Origin: Psilocybe azurescens
Taxonomy: Eukaryota > Basidiomycota > Agaricomycetes > Agaricales > Agrocybaceae
DNA: 64,000 nt
Assembly (NCBI GenBank): GCA_023853785.1
Contig: JAJIRX010000880.1
Coordinates: 62,001 to 126,000, forward strand
Reading direction: 5' to 3'
Part shown: piece by piece, positions 1 to 11,410 of the stretch
Layout of the letters: each line of letters starts with the position of its first letter
Numbering within the stretch: the first letter of the stretch is position 1
The notes under the pieces: generated by a model
What the model saw: only the letters and a program-made list of their open reading frames with translations
What the model was told of the DNA's origin: nothing
Database searches by the model: none
Program-made: the position numbers and the translations under genes

Positions 1-104
1 TACAAGGCTCACGACTCTCGATGTACGAACAAGACCCGTGCACAAAGACGACCGGAGCTTTCTGCAAGAAGATATCATGCTGCAGGAAAGTGTCCATTAC
101 TCAC

Positions 105-217
105 AACGGTAGGGTTCCATCAACAGCTGCCTTCATCAACGGAGCAGGATTTGGAAGATCAGAGACACTAGCAACGAGTGCAAGAAAAATCGTAAAGAAG
201 ATGATAAATGGCTTCAT
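105..217 (-). CDS. First exon of a small secreted protein (gene cut by window edge)
   Basis: The exon starts at the ATG at 217-215 and encodes about 37 residues beginning MKPFIIFFTIFLALVASVS, a typical hydrophobic secretion signal, followed by a proline/alanine-containing segment. It ends at a good GTGAGT donor (104-99). A possible acceptor near 62-63 would give a 43-nt intron and an open frame to the window edge, but that intron is unusually short, so only this exon is annotated. The signal peptide resembles that of the secreted protein gene at 1238-1924 on the same strand (MKSFVIFLILFFAV), which suggests two related genes in tandem. The function of the mature protein is unknown and the rest of the gene lies outside the window. 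Confidence 0.5.
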
Positions 218-339
218 AATCTCACAACGATTATGTGAAAAAGACGAATTGGATGGTATGTAATCGAAGATATGAGGCCAGCTGCATCTTTCACCCGATT
301 TCAGACGCTTTTCGAGAGATTTCTGGATCGATGCATCAA

Positions 340-515
340 GAGAATGGCAGTGCGTTCGATGTAGGTCATCGTGTGCCATCAGTAATCGAAGTGATCAAAG
401 TTACTCCATCATCATACTCACTGCTTCTGTGATTTGTAATTTCTCCCTGGCATGCCAGTGAACCAGTTTTCTTCATTCCATTCGGTCTCCGAGAAGTCCT
501 GACGATAACAGCATC
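340..515. repeat. Diverged direct repeat, unit 1
   Basis: This segment just upstream of the exon at 105-217 matches 2612-2784 in the same orientation with many substitutions. Shared words include GGCA.TG.GTTCG, the GTAGGT..CCGTG/CGTG stretch, CTGCTTCTG.GATTTGTA and GTCCTG.CGATAACA.CATC. It looks like an old duplication of gene-upstream sequence. Confidence 0.5.
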
Positions 516-540
516 AAGGGCACAGGAAAATGCCCGTGCC

Positions 541-600
541 ATGTCGGTACCGTGTCAGTGCCGTCAGTGTATGTCAGTGCATGATAGTAGGATGTCAGTG
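541..600 (+). repeat. Cluster of TGTCAGTGC-type short repeats
   Basis: The nonamer TGTCAGTGC or close variants (GTCGGTACC, GTCAGTGTA) recurs about five times within 60 bases. The same word forms the arms of the palindrome at 999-1033 and appears again at 53702-53718 inside the KDZ element. It may be a terminal or subterminal motif of a small non-autonomous element lying between about 540 and 1033, but no target-site duplication was found. Confidence 0.4.
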
Positions 601-998
601 CAGTACCAGAGAAATACTACAATGTCCTCACCTATGTGCAAATACCTCGTCTGCCAGTCGCTGTGTGCTAGACATCGACTATGGGCAAGTCTAATAGGCT
701 TGATTTTGATGGCTGTACGGAGTGGGGAAAGGTCCAAAAAATCACCAACTTGACGACTTGCGACGTGCTTGCAGGACGGGGCATAGATGTCTAAGAAAAA
801 AACACGTAAGATTGTATTTGGCATAAATGGTTAATTGTATAAATATGAGAGAAATTTGACCACAGCGTATCTCGACAACGTACTATTGCACACGTAGGGT
901 TTGCATTTGGGGTTGGTCGGCCGTATTTGGTGGTACTTCATTGTATTATACCAAGTCCGTTTGACTCTCTAACTACTGATACAATGAAAATTCAAAAT

Positions 999-1033
999 AA
1001 TCATGTCAGTGCAAAGGCTGCACTGACATGATT
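999..1033. repeat. Perfect 15-bp inverted repeat with 5-nt loop
   Basis: The arm AATCATGTCAGTGCA is followed by the loop AAGGC and then the exact reverse complement TGCACTGACATGATT. The arms contain the TGTCAGTGC word that is clustered at 541-600. No coding gene surrounds it; the nearest gene end is at 1238. Confidence 0.85.
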
Positions 1034-1237
1034 AGGAGGTCTGTTACACGTTATGTGAACAATCAAAATGATATAGTATCCTTCCTTTTGTCTTTTCGAC
1101 ACGGATAAGTTGATCATTCTTGCGTGGTAATTGCTAGATAAAATTGTCCCACAACATCCTAGGTATGCAATACTTTATTGCATTTCTTAACACACCTCCA
1201 TTGTTCCAAATCTCTTTCTCGTAACGTGTAAGCAAGA

Positions 1238-1924
1238 CTACGCCAATTTTTTCGCCTTTTTGGAGGATTTTTTGCTCTTATAGCTACTGACTTTAGCCTG
1301 AAATATTGATTTTACTACTTTGAGCGGATTAAGAGTGCCACGGAATGCAGGCTTATGAGCCACATTGAGATGGCGGATGGATTCTTTCTGGTGAGCTAAC
1401 GCGGCTTTCGCATGCTCACGTGCTTTTTGTGTTGAATCGTAGGCCACGACATATCTACCGGCCCTTTCATGATCCTTTGCTGCCGCAACATGTACCGCCT
1501 CAGCTTTGTAGTGATCTTTTGCAGCTTTGTGATGATCATTGCTAGCTTTGGCGTGAGCTTTTTCATCATTTGTTCCAAAGAGCGTTGGATAAGCGAATCA
1601 TTGTGGTTGGTAACGGCCGTGGTACCCTCAAGAATAGTTTGATGACGCGTTCTGTGGAGGTCCAACCCAGCGAAAGATGCACAAGGTTGACGGCCTTTGT
1701 ACGAGGAGGGAGTCTCGTGGCTCAACACATCGGGGACGTTCTTGAAATGAATGTCATGCTAAACGCCAAATGATTTGACTTAATTTATACTTTGTGATCA
1801 CACTCAGGCGGCTTACCGTAGTGATACATTCGTTGACAGTAGCTCTTGTCGAATGGGTAGGAAGGCCAGCAACGTCTGTTATAACGGCAAAGAACAAAAT
1901 GAGGAAGATGACGAATGACTTCAT
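1238..1924 (-). CDS. Small secreted protein with Ala/Lys/His-rich repeats and a basic tail
   Basis: A three-exon model gives about 180 residues: exon 1 at 1817-1924 (signal peptide MKSFVIFLILFFAVITDVAG), exon 2 at 1626-1740 and exon 3 at 1238-1557. The introns are 76 and 68 nt, with GTAAGC and GTACCA donors and AG acceptors, and the frames join cleanly. The mature protein has a middle region with the repeated pattern AKA..DHHKAAKDHYKAEA, probably helical, and ends in a strongly basic tail (KSKKSSKKAKK). No cysteine pattern or known domain was recognised. The exon 1 signal resembles that of the gene at 105-217, so the two are probably paralogues. A secreted protein with a cationic, amphipathic repeat could bind nucleic acid, cell wall or membrane, but this is not shown. 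The exon 2/3 border is less certain than the exon 1/2 border. Confidence 0.6.
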
Positions 1925-3275
1925 ATCGCACGGCGATTATTTGAAGCGATCAGTGCAAGATGAAATGAGTTGAAGTTCGGGATAGTATGAGACCAGCTGC
2001 TCTTTCCACTTGTTTTCGTAGTGTCTTTTATATTCTCCCAGCCACAATCAGACTCCAAGATCCAAATGCAGTGCAGTGTCTTAAAATAGCTCCAGATCAC
2101 ACCGCTGCAGAACTTCCAGAAGCCATCAATCACCAACTAAGAAGGGACAGCGCGTTTAGAAATCTCGAAGAGGCCAATAGTCGACGAAGAGGGCTATGAG
2201 CTTGTACATATTAGGTTATTGTGGGCGTTAGAGTATCATTAGATCGGGCGGCTGCTAAATGTACAGGTCTAGAACAGGAACTCGCCTCATCGCCACAAAC
2301 AAGAAGGGATAACACGAAGTTAGATCTTGTTGTCATTGAGTGCCGCTTGTAGCCATGACTTGTTTGTACTTCTCTAACAATTGCAGCTAGCTCACTGTTA
2401 GGTGACATCAATAGTCTTTCTCATCGATGGGAAATGGCATGATCTTCGGAATATGTATTCATTCTCTCAATCCAGATCTATCTTTTCCTTTGTCCTTCCG
2501 GCACAGACAAGGTAGATTTTAGTATCTGAAGTTCTGTGTTATTCCAGACTGCCACAGACCAAATCCATAAGAGCTTTCGGAACTTCAGGCGCTAGTGAGG
2601 TGGAAACTAAAAAGAAGGGCAATGAGTTCGTTGTAGGTTACCGTGCGCTATCAGTGATATAAATGACTAAGCTACTCCATGCCCACTGCTTCTGGGATTT
2701 GTATACTTACTCGGTCGGACATCAGTAGATACGTTTTTGTTTGGGCCTGTTCGGGCTCCAAGAGGTCCTGTCGATAACATCATCGCTTGTGGATGGCTCG
2801 GATATACTGAAGAAGCCTTTATATGTCCAGATCTATACAAATACCAATCCAACCAAACTTTCTGCGCGGTGTAAAAATACAACCCTAGTTCACAGCGCTA
2901 TCAAAATCATCAGAAGCCATCGAAGGAGCGATAAGAACATGTTCTGAAGTCCTGAAGAACCATGCGAAGGGGGCTATGCTATTATTCGTAGAGCATTGTG
3001 CACGTGAGTGTACCAATGGTTATGGATCAACGATGTCAAACACACAGGTTTGAAGTTCGCCCCATGTCCAAGGAGCTTTTGTCGCCATTGAAAGGCGCCA
3101 GCTAATGGACTAGAGGAGATATAGTGTGTGTATGTGTGCTACCGTGTGTCCCCACCAGAAACTGTGAGATTGAAAATATACAGTTTCGGGACTGTCGCCG
3201 ATTTTTCGAGACTCGTACAGGCGAGAAGCATCTATAATAGATGGAGTGAAGCGATGCACTGTGGAAAATGGCAAG
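1925..3275. other. Intergenic; contains the second copy of a diverged repeat
   Basis: No convincing gene was found. The stretch 2612-2784 is the second unit of the direct repeat described at 340-515. The remaining ORFs are short, lack recognisable domains and overlap on opposite strands. Confidence 0.5.
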
Positions 3276-4514
3276 TCACATCATTTGATCCAGTATCTGA
3301 GTCATCTCTTGTTTCCTTTCGTCGATCTCGTCCTCAACACTGCGTACACGCGGAAGTGGTGCATCGTCGGTTCGCGAGACGAGTATTCCGCGATTCGCTG
3401 GATTCCGTCCGACCAAGTTAATAGGAGCCCAAGATTTTGTGTAGAGTGTACGAACGTCGTGCACGCTTTCAAATATTTTGCTGCTGAAAAGGTTGATGTG
3501 GAGGTCGGTGAGTGGGAGAGTTGCGATGTGGAGAAGGGTATGACCAAGAGATGTGCGTCCTGCGGCGCTGAGAGGCGTCACAGAGTGTTCGGATAATTGC
3601 TCCATGAAATCGATGTCAATGCGAGCGGTAGCAAAGCGCAGGGCACGGATGGAGTAAATTGGAGTCCGACGAGTGAGGTCGATGCGTGGATCAAGGAAAG
3701 GATTTCATATGCTGCAATATTGGAGGATAACAAAATGCAATAGTCGCAATATGGGGAGGAATGCAACACGTAGGATCCGCAGGGGAAAGAATGTTCGGCG
3801 AATATCCAATGGCTAAAAGGTATTTGAGCATATCATTCTTGGCGGAAGTAATGGACTCGTAAACTGGGGAAGACACAAACAGGGCAGAATGGGTTAAAAT
3901 GTCTGGAAGATGTGAAGGATTCTGGAGGTCCACCAGGATTCGTCCGGATCGGCAGCACGCACCAGGCCGAAGATGGCAATATTCCCCGTGTTGGATGCTT
4001 CCTCGAGCGCTGTACGAGCTATCTTTGATCTGAACGAGATGATGGAAAGTGCAGGCTCAGTCCAGAATCGTTAGAACCCCTGCTGCGTTGTACGACTTCT
4101 CCGTTCGTCAGAAGTGATATCTGAGGCTTGACTACTGAGTCCGTTGGCATCACCTTGCTCCCTGGTGGGCATGTTACGTAGTTATAGGTATCGTAATTGG
4201 GATCCCGGCCGTGAATGAACCGCACTGAGTATTCGACGAGGTATTCGAGAGGAATACCGTTAGGGTCCGCGCCAGCACGAAGCAGAACTTCCACATTTTC
4301 AGGCAAGAATGCCCCAACTGCCTCGAGCAAAGGTGATGTATAGTACTTGTGGATCGCCCCAGATACATAGGTGTTCACAGAAAAGTCACGAAGCATAATA
4401 CTGCGGGGTCATGTCAGCTGGAAGCTGCGAGTTGAGTATCATGAGCAAGGACCGCAGAGATTACGCGAGGTTTGGATGTCGAGCGGCGCGAACGCATGGA
4501 GGCTCGGCATCCAT
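3276..4514 (-). CDS. Ankyrin-repeat-like protein, multi-exon, possibly damaged
   Basis: The proposed first exon starts at 4514 and splices with phase-2 continuity through a 75-nt intron into the exon beginning near 4399. That exon has a clear ankyrin-like unit (PLLEAVGAFLPENVEVLLRAG then ADPNGI). Further units follow: RTALEEASNTGNIAIFGL (about 3980), NDMLKYLLAIGYSPN (about 3820) and TSLGHTLLHIATLPL (about 3535). The last frame ends at 3276. The order is consistent with one protein of about 350 residues mediating protein-protein contacts. The join between the unit at about 3820 and the final exon at about 3700 does not work with any AG acceptor I could find, because the needed frame contains a TGA. 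Either a base is missing, or the gene has decayed there. Function beyond repeat-mediated binding cannot be inferred. Confidence 0.5.
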
Positions 4515-4802
4515 GTCGTTGTTCAAGTCGTATGTTGTCCGTTCATAGGTGCATGATGAGTAGCTGGTCGAGTCAGAATTCTTGAATAGCGTTAAATTCA
4601 ACCGAAAGTTCAGTTAACGTGCCAGAAAATTGTCGGCCAAAGTATGCGTTTCAGGTGTACCAAGATTTCAAGTTGTGGTAGAGTAGTTGGTATATGTCTG
4701 TGCGAGGTCAATCGACAGTCGGAAGATGGTTGAAGTCTAAGGTAAGCCTGATACACCGTGACCGGATCTTCCAACGTCCCGAATCTGAACTCAATTTGTT
4801 AC

Positions 4803-4836
4803 TACATACATAATCCTCATGAGGATTATGTATGTA
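4803..4836. repeat. Perfect 34-bp palindrome
   Basis: TACATACATAATCCTCA is followed directly by its exact reverse complement, with no spacer and no mismatch. It lies 74 bases downstream of the stop of the DUF6533-type gene (4910) and about 290 bases upstream of the start of the ankyrin-like gene (4514), both minus strand. Confidence 0.9.
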
Positions 4837-4909
4837 CAGAAACGGTACTTCTGTTTAATTCTGGTCAGGAATTGGCATCGCAATCGAAATTCTGTTTTAC
4901 ATATAATTT

Positions 4910-6942
4910 TTAAATGTCTAAGTCCTCCGTAATACTAGGAAGTACTATTCGGGTATCATGTTCAAGATTCATGTTTATCCTCGGCGCACCGACTTTATCG
5001 TGCCCCGAATTCCCTCCATCGCGAGAAAGTCCTCCTTCTCGAGATACAACGGTCATTCTTCGGCGAATAGAAGGTCTTCGTGCCCGTCCTGGGTCTGGTA
5101 TCGATGCCTCGACATCTGTAACGCTGATTTCAGGAATGTTGAATCGACTGAATATAATTTCTTCTTCGAATGTCGATTCTTGGCTTGTTTCTCTGTGTAT
5201 AACCTCTCGAAGATTCAGAACCAATCGGGTGCCCTATCACACGTGGTATTAAGATTGGATAAATTGTTCGCAGGAAAATAGTTTACCGCGATATCGAATG
5301 CAGCAACGGACCATCTGAATCATAAATCTTTAGCTCGTATTCGTCGTTAAATACGGAGAGCAGACCCACGGGAGATATAAGGTCATAAAAGGGCCATGAA
5401 TCATAAGAGAACCAATGGCATAGGTGGCTACCACCACTTCAAGTTGTGTATTGTTAAGGCAACGCAAGGGAATGATAATTATGGGAACAAGACCTACTGA
5501 CGATGCTGAATGCACATTGGATCAATGGACAAAGTCATGAATAAAGTGTAGTAGAGCTCACAGAAGAAAGTACATTGTGCTATCCAGCAGGAAAACTTTT
5601 GCAAGGGTACCGAGAACAAAAGAGTCACCGGTCTTCTCGTCTTTGCTCTCCCGATAGAGCTTTATGACCAACATGGCATAAAATAAGCCTGAAAGTTTCA
5701 CGATCAATTTGAGTTTGGAAGTGTAGCTTCGAACATGATAACTACAAGAAATAAATAGGTCGAGCACCCTAAGAAGCTGATTAGTTCACCTGTGTAAGGA
5801 CTGCCCACACGAAGACTGTATAGCACCTACCAAATGGGAATCGTGATCGAAAGATTTGGCGAAGTGAGGCAGCCCAGTAGCGGCACAGCACCAGGAGACA
5901 GGAACTCTGACTTCGTTGCGGCTATAGCAGTCAAAGTGCCAAAATAAATTTGAACCTATAGAATTCGACGTGAACGATAGCTTCAGGAGAGTGGGATTCA
6001 ATACTGAAGCTTACCACAATTTCGCCTAAAAGCACGATCAAAGTCGTCAGTAGCGATCAACAAGGTGACTTGCAATGCCAGTTGAATTAAGAATGGATAA
6101 GATAATTACTTAGTATCACCAGCAAAAGAAATATCAGCACTTGACATAGACAGCATATTTTTATGACTATAAGTTGTGTAGCTTGGAAGTGGAGATCACA
6201 CACCATTCATATCGCGATTATAGAAAGCATAGATTCGTATGGCTAGGATCACGTTGACGACGTCTATACACAGTAGTCCCCTTCTCAGAGAAAGTCAGTG
6301 ACTCTAACATCTGTGGGGAAAAACAGTGCGCACATCATTACGTTGTACCATAGGAAAATGCTGCATCTATGAGATCCGATGGCATTAACTATGTGAGTGC
6401 TGAGATCCGTTGAATGGTCGATCATACCTCTGAGACCATTACAGAACTTGATAAGAAACGGTCACTGCATAGGTGGTGTGGACGTACCGATATAGAGTTC
6501 TGTATGGCACAGTAGACTTTGTAGGCACAATAGTCAGCTACTACATCTAATTCAACGAGTTCCCCTTATGAGCAGGTCTCACCGTAGGTGCTGATTCTGT
6601 GGTGAAAAATCGTCATTATCCGTACAAACTTCTAAGTAGAAATTATTTATTTAATTAGCAGATGGACTTACATCCCGAACAGTATACACCCATATCGTAG
6701 AATAAGGTACAAAGCTTTTGGAATGCTCCAGCGAGTTCTGTTTAGAGTATGAATATTCAGAACCAGCGATTAGGCGGTAGGGCTGCACACACTTCCATAT
6801 ATGAGCTACCTAATCATGGATAGAAATTGCAGATAAGTTCTTGTTCTCTTCAGGCAGACGTTAACAAGTGAACAGAAGCATGAACGCACCTCCAGAGGTA
6901 GGGTGGCCACAGTATCGCACACAATAAACGTCGCAGCAGATA
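4910..6942 (-). CDS. DUF6533-type multi-pass membrane protein
   Basis: Many short exons join into an Agaricomycete membrane protein. The exon at 6890-6942 carries the N-terminal signature SAATFIVCDTVATLPLEV. The exon at 6672-6737 gives TRWSIPKALYLILRYGCILF. Later exons give CSIFLWYNVM, then VNVILAIRIYAFYNRD (typical of the third membrane segment), an 11-nt micro-exon at 6015-6025, the exon at 5831-5955 (VQIYFGTLTAIAATK and LLGCLTSPNLSITIPIW), GTLAKVFLLDSTMYFL near 5600, and a hydrophilic C-terminal tail from 5233 (RLVLNLREV) to the stop at 4910. About seven membrane segments are expected. The family's function is unknown; a sensory or receptor-like role is sometimes guessed from topology only. 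One intron would be only 37 nt, the joins between 5830 and 5515 are not resolved, and the true start exon upstream of 6942 was not identified. Confidence 0.7.
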
Positions 6943-8182
6943 CTATCCATTACCGAAGACCGGATAAGTTGCTATAGTTATCGGAAGTGAACCAAGACTG
7001 TCTCACCCCACACATAGGCGCCTGTCCGTGTTTGCCAGGCCGCCGAGAAAAGAGAGACGGGGTCCATTGCTTGAAGGGGGAGGCCAGCTACCTGAAAGGA
7101 GAGGGAAAGAATGGGTAAGAAGAATCAATATCATAATGACTGTAGCTATATGGTCGATTCTGTGAGAGAACATGATCAGATTAAATTCTTAGTCGATGAT
7201 CAAGAAATGCTACTAATAGACTTACCGCTCGAAAACGATCACAAATGCACTGTCCGTGGCCCCCGAACTTCCACCGCATCTCTCTTGATGCACCATATTC
7301 TAAACGCGCTATGAGGTGCGACTTTCATATTTACTTCTGACACGGTTGCCAATGGCACCCATTGAACCCACGGGAAGCTGTTGATATTTATCGACTTGAT
7401 TGATATCATGATGGCACTGATTATTCCACCGGCTCCACTTAAAACCTCATTTATCTGCAAGTTGGTTGTCTTGGATAAGTCTAGGATCGATATTACCAGC
7501 CTGATATTACCAGCCTAAGGGAAAAACATTCTGCGAGTGACTATGGAATTGGTCGATGTGTCCTTTGAAAATGTCGATCGGTTTGGATAGACTCATGTGG
7601 ACTACTACTCACATATATTCTTTGTCGTATTGCGTCATTAATTCCCATTCAGCAAACTTCAATTGTCGTAGATATAACCACAAGGTCACCCTCACAGATT
7701 CTCTTGATTGCTGGCAAATTACTGGATCATGAGACAATGGTACTTGAGTAGCTCTGGGTGATCGTTGTAGCAGCATAAGGCGTAGTTGGATTACCGAGGA
7801 TTACCGTGTTTCTCAACCGCTCAATTCGGCAACTTCCTGGAGTCGGGTTCTGATTCACCGTCAGAGACGTTGAGGCCGGTGAATGTTGAGATATTTTGCT
7901 GATTGATGCGGCTTACCGGAACTTGCCGATCTATCGATCAACAGGTACCCAATTGGGAAGTAAAACCTTCGAAAACCTTTCTCGTCAACCGCACGCCATC
8001 GAAATCATGGTCAGCCTCTTAGTAGCTAAATGTCGTATAAATGTTCGATCCTTTATTAAAATAGACTCAGGTTCACCCTCCTTTGCTCAGTCACAACTAC
8101 TATCCTCGCCAGACAGAATTTTATACCATTCTTTCATCTTATTCCCAAGCCCACACGGCACTTCCTTCTTTTGAATCTCTAG
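6943..8182. other. Intergenic region with no supported gene
   Basis: It should contain the unresolved 5' end of the DUF6533-type gene (near 6950-7110). The short ORFs at 7111-7314 (+) and 7239-7460 (-) overlap each other antisense and show no domain. The segment 7900-8180 is probably promoter and leader of the gene at 8183. Confidence 0.4.
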
Positions 8183-9638
8183 ATGATGGCTCCCCGTCCT
8201 CGTATACTAAGGCTACTGTTATGGTTACTCATTATTAACTGTACTCAGTCTGCAATGTCCCTAGCTCTACCCGCCATTACTCCAAGTCCTACTCATTTGT
8301 CAGTCGTCAAGAGGGTCGATACCGATGTAGCCACGAGGTATGGGATCCCCGGTCTTTTTGAGTCCTTTGGCGCAGATGAATCTGTGGGTGACTCCGATGG
8401 ATCCCGTCTATCTGAAGTCTTTATGGCTATTGCTCAACTTCCAGACGGATCTCTTGTTTCTGCTGATCTTGCGGTCCCTTCTCCTACCCCGTCGGACCCA
8501 CTCGCATCGAGTACCGTGTCCATTGATTCAGCGAATCCAAGTATGCAATCTACCGCAATATATCCGGTATCACCACCCTTGCGTGGTCCAGGGCTTGTAG
8601 TTCTGTCCCAGCCTTTCCCTGCTATCGGCTCCGCGACACCGGTACCAACTGGAGCCACGAACGCTACATCTTCCCCGGCGTCGAATCGAACTGTGGGCCC
8701 TACCAAACGGGTTCTCATTCTTGGCTCTGTGATTGGAAGCATTCTTTTTTCACGTTATGCCTGTTTTTGTCCTCGATCCAGCCGTTACGGGAAGAGTATT
8801 TAAACCGTGTCGTTCTCGCAAACGTCCAGTGGAAATGGTGAAGGAGAATAAAGAAGCCATCTCGCTGGAGGATAAGTGGGTCACTGTTGCTCCTCTCAAG
8901 AACCCGGGGGATGAGACATTTGTCGAAGGCGATAGAACCATCTCTCAGTGCTACAGAAAAGAAGAGGACTCGCTAATGGAGATTCCGGCTCCTTCACCCC
9001 CTTCCAAATTTTCGATATGTTCCTCAGAATACTCAGAGTCGCATCGCGTTTCTGCCTTATCGTCGAACTCTGCATATGCTTCTAATCCGGCAAGGCCTAC
9101 TGTAAGCTTTCTTCCTGGACCAACGCCCATCCGACCTCCTCGTCCACCTACGGCAGATAGCCCAGCCCTTTCGGATTCCGTATATCTGGCCTGTTCCGAC
9201 CAACCATATGTAATCGTTGCACCTCAGGCAATCACTGAAGCGGATTTGAATTCAAGCGCTCCTTCAAAGCCACCAAGGCGGATGTTGACTCCCAGTGAAT
9301 TCTTCGCTCTTCATGTACCAGGCATTCTTAGTGGGTTTGGCCCTTCAACCTCGTCGTCAAAGAAACAGGAACGTATTTCGACACGCAACAATCTATCTTC
9401 AGTTGCCACGAAGAGAGATTCGTTTCATTCACGCACTAAGAGTGCGCCTTCCTTAGGATCTGGGAAGATTAGTCGGAGGGGTTCCGCATCAGTTGCTGAG
9501 TTGCAGGTCAGTATTGGGGGTGCCTGCCAGGAAGGTATAATTCAGCGCATCACAAAACATCGCAGAAGCAGATCGGCTTCTGGTTGGGCGTATCCTGATC
9601 GACCCAGTCCAAGGAAGCATTCCAAAGAAAAAATCTAA
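8183..9638 (+). CDS. Signal-peptide, single-pass membrane protein with low-complexity tail
   Basis: The N-terminus (MMAPRPRILRLLLWLLIINC) is a secretion signal. It is followed by about 150 Ser/Thr/Pro-rich residues with NAT and NRT glycosylation sites, then a hydrophobic stretch (RVLILGSVIGSILF) near 8720-8750. A second long frame continues to 9638 as a Ser/Pro/basic-rich tail containing RPPRPPTADSPALSDSV and LTPSEFFALHVPG, words I associate with hypothetical mushroom membrane proteins. The topology is therefore an O-glycosylated outer domain, one membrane span and a cytoplasmic tail. The two frames meet at a T6 run (8736-8741). Removing one T joins them, and a 53-nt GT-AG segment (from GTGATT) is an alternative but leaves the wrong phase. 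I cannot decide between a sequencing indel, an intron and a true break. No enzymatic domain was seen. Confidence 0.6.
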
Positions 9639-10051
9639 ATCTTATAGTTCAGCGCGTGTATGATATTGAGCTTGGCTACTTGTTCGTTCGTTCTTTGTTC
9701 CTTTTGTTTGTGGTTACCCACCGTTTATTTCGTTCGGGACTCGTGATACAACCTGTGTACTCTAATAAAGATTTCTTGTGAACATAATCCATGATGGGGG
9801 ATTGGTTAAAGCCATTACACGTCCTCCGCCATTCGAATGGGCATAATCATCAGTTATTGACCTCTCGCCGCCAAAGTAGGCCTGTACTTTCGCACCAGCA
9901 CCATTAAGATCAAATCTTCTTCTAGTTAAAACAGGAATTAAATGACCATGACCCTAATATACGCGATATCATGGAGGCGTACCAACGACTGAAGATGTCT
10001 TTGTTCATTAACGTTCGTTATAACCACCTGTAGTGGAGGGGGTTGGTAGGG

Positions 10052-11020
10052 TCAACAAGGCCATGATGTCCATCCTATCTCCCGATAAATTAGTCTATCC
10101 GAAATTGTTGAGTTAACTTTGAGGTTTAAACTGACCCTAATCCTCACATACATCCTCGTCCAAGCAGTGTTTGCCAACTTCGTGAATTTGAGATCACGCT
10201 CAGCCTCTGGATCCAACCTTAATAGCGCCGACAACAGCTCGCCAATACATCGCCCATGACTTGCAATAGCGATATGTATATCACTGTGTGCCACCTCGGG
10301 AAATTGGGACTCTTGCAGGTGGGGAAGAACACATTCCCGAATGCCCTTTTCTGCTCTGCTTGCTAGGTCGTTGAGGCTTTCTGACTCTGGAAACTTTGCG
10401 TCACGGTCGTGAAGGACAGGAAAGATGGCTTTCTCGTAGAGTAGCTCTAATGGGACATCTGAGTCGGGCGGTTGAGCTACCCATGGATGGCCTTCTGCAA
10501 TCCCGTAATATTGCTCACGAAGGTGCGGGTTAGTTTTGATCGAGGGCATCGGATAGTTTTGGTGATATTGCACGTATTCCGCTGTGCTGTAAGCGCGGAG
10601 AAGAGGAGAAAGCATAGATGTGGGTCAGTTGAGTTGAGGACAAAGATGCACCCAACGCGTTGGCTTGCTGAAAGCGAAAAACTTCGAATATTAGATCCCG
10701 CGTACGGATATCTACAACATGGAAATCACTTCTCTGCCTATTTATACGATAAGATTGAGAGTCGAATGTATCATAAATCAAATGGAACGTGAACTTCACC
10801 TAAATCAGACAATGGTGCGTCCCTCCAACCAGCCCAAATTGGAACGGTTTTCTAATAGTACCTCGCGTCTCAGTCTTATTTCTGCGCAAAGCAATGAAAA
10901 ATATCACGAGATTATCTTCACTTTCCCCATGCCTAATCTACAGTAGATGAGGTGTTACCATCTGTCTTCCATGCATTTAAGTACTCAAGAGGAAGGACTT
11001 ACAAAGGTGACAGTGATCAT
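10052..11020 (-). pseudogene. Histidine phosphatase (phosphoglycerate-mutase-like) copy A, frameshifted
   Basis: This copy has the same exon plan as the intact paralogue at 13701-14753. Exon 1 encodes MITVTF (start 11020, perfect GTAAGT donor). A short exon gives IRHGESEDNL with the catalytic RHG histidine, and a third gives IWAGWRDAPLSDLG. The long last exon starts QANALGASLSST and includes the second active-site motif IAIASHGRCIGEL. Relative to copy B, there is one extra A in the run at 10609-10611, exactly where THIYA should read into SPLLRA, so the frame breaks. The C-terminus also leaves the frame of copy B near 10075, ending early as WTSWPC. If real, these changes make it a pseudogene; the first could be a base-calling error. 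Members of this family hydrolyse phosphate esters through a phosphohistidine. Confidence 0.75.
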
Positions 11021-11410
11021 AATCGATATCGGGAATCTGTGAAAAATGAGGAATCCTACAGCAAATTTGTGATTAAGACCATGTCCAAATCATTCTCGAA
11101 GCTCTTACGACTGGTATTATACCCAAATTTCCATAGACGCTCAGCCTATGCGTGTTGGATAAGAAAACAGGGAAAATCAAAGATTCAAACAACAAGACTG
11201 TACAAGTACCGCTAGTCACGTGGAAAGAAAAGTTTGCGATTCGTTCGCTGAGGCCCGAGGGGTAGTCAAGACTTGAATATAAGAGAAAGATATATAAATA
11301 GCATATTCTCTCAGGAGTAAAGACAATATACGTTGTACATAAAAATAAAGCAGGGGGTCAGTGAGCCTTCAACGAAAACATCCAGAATCGTCAAGAAATC
11401 CCTTGCTATC

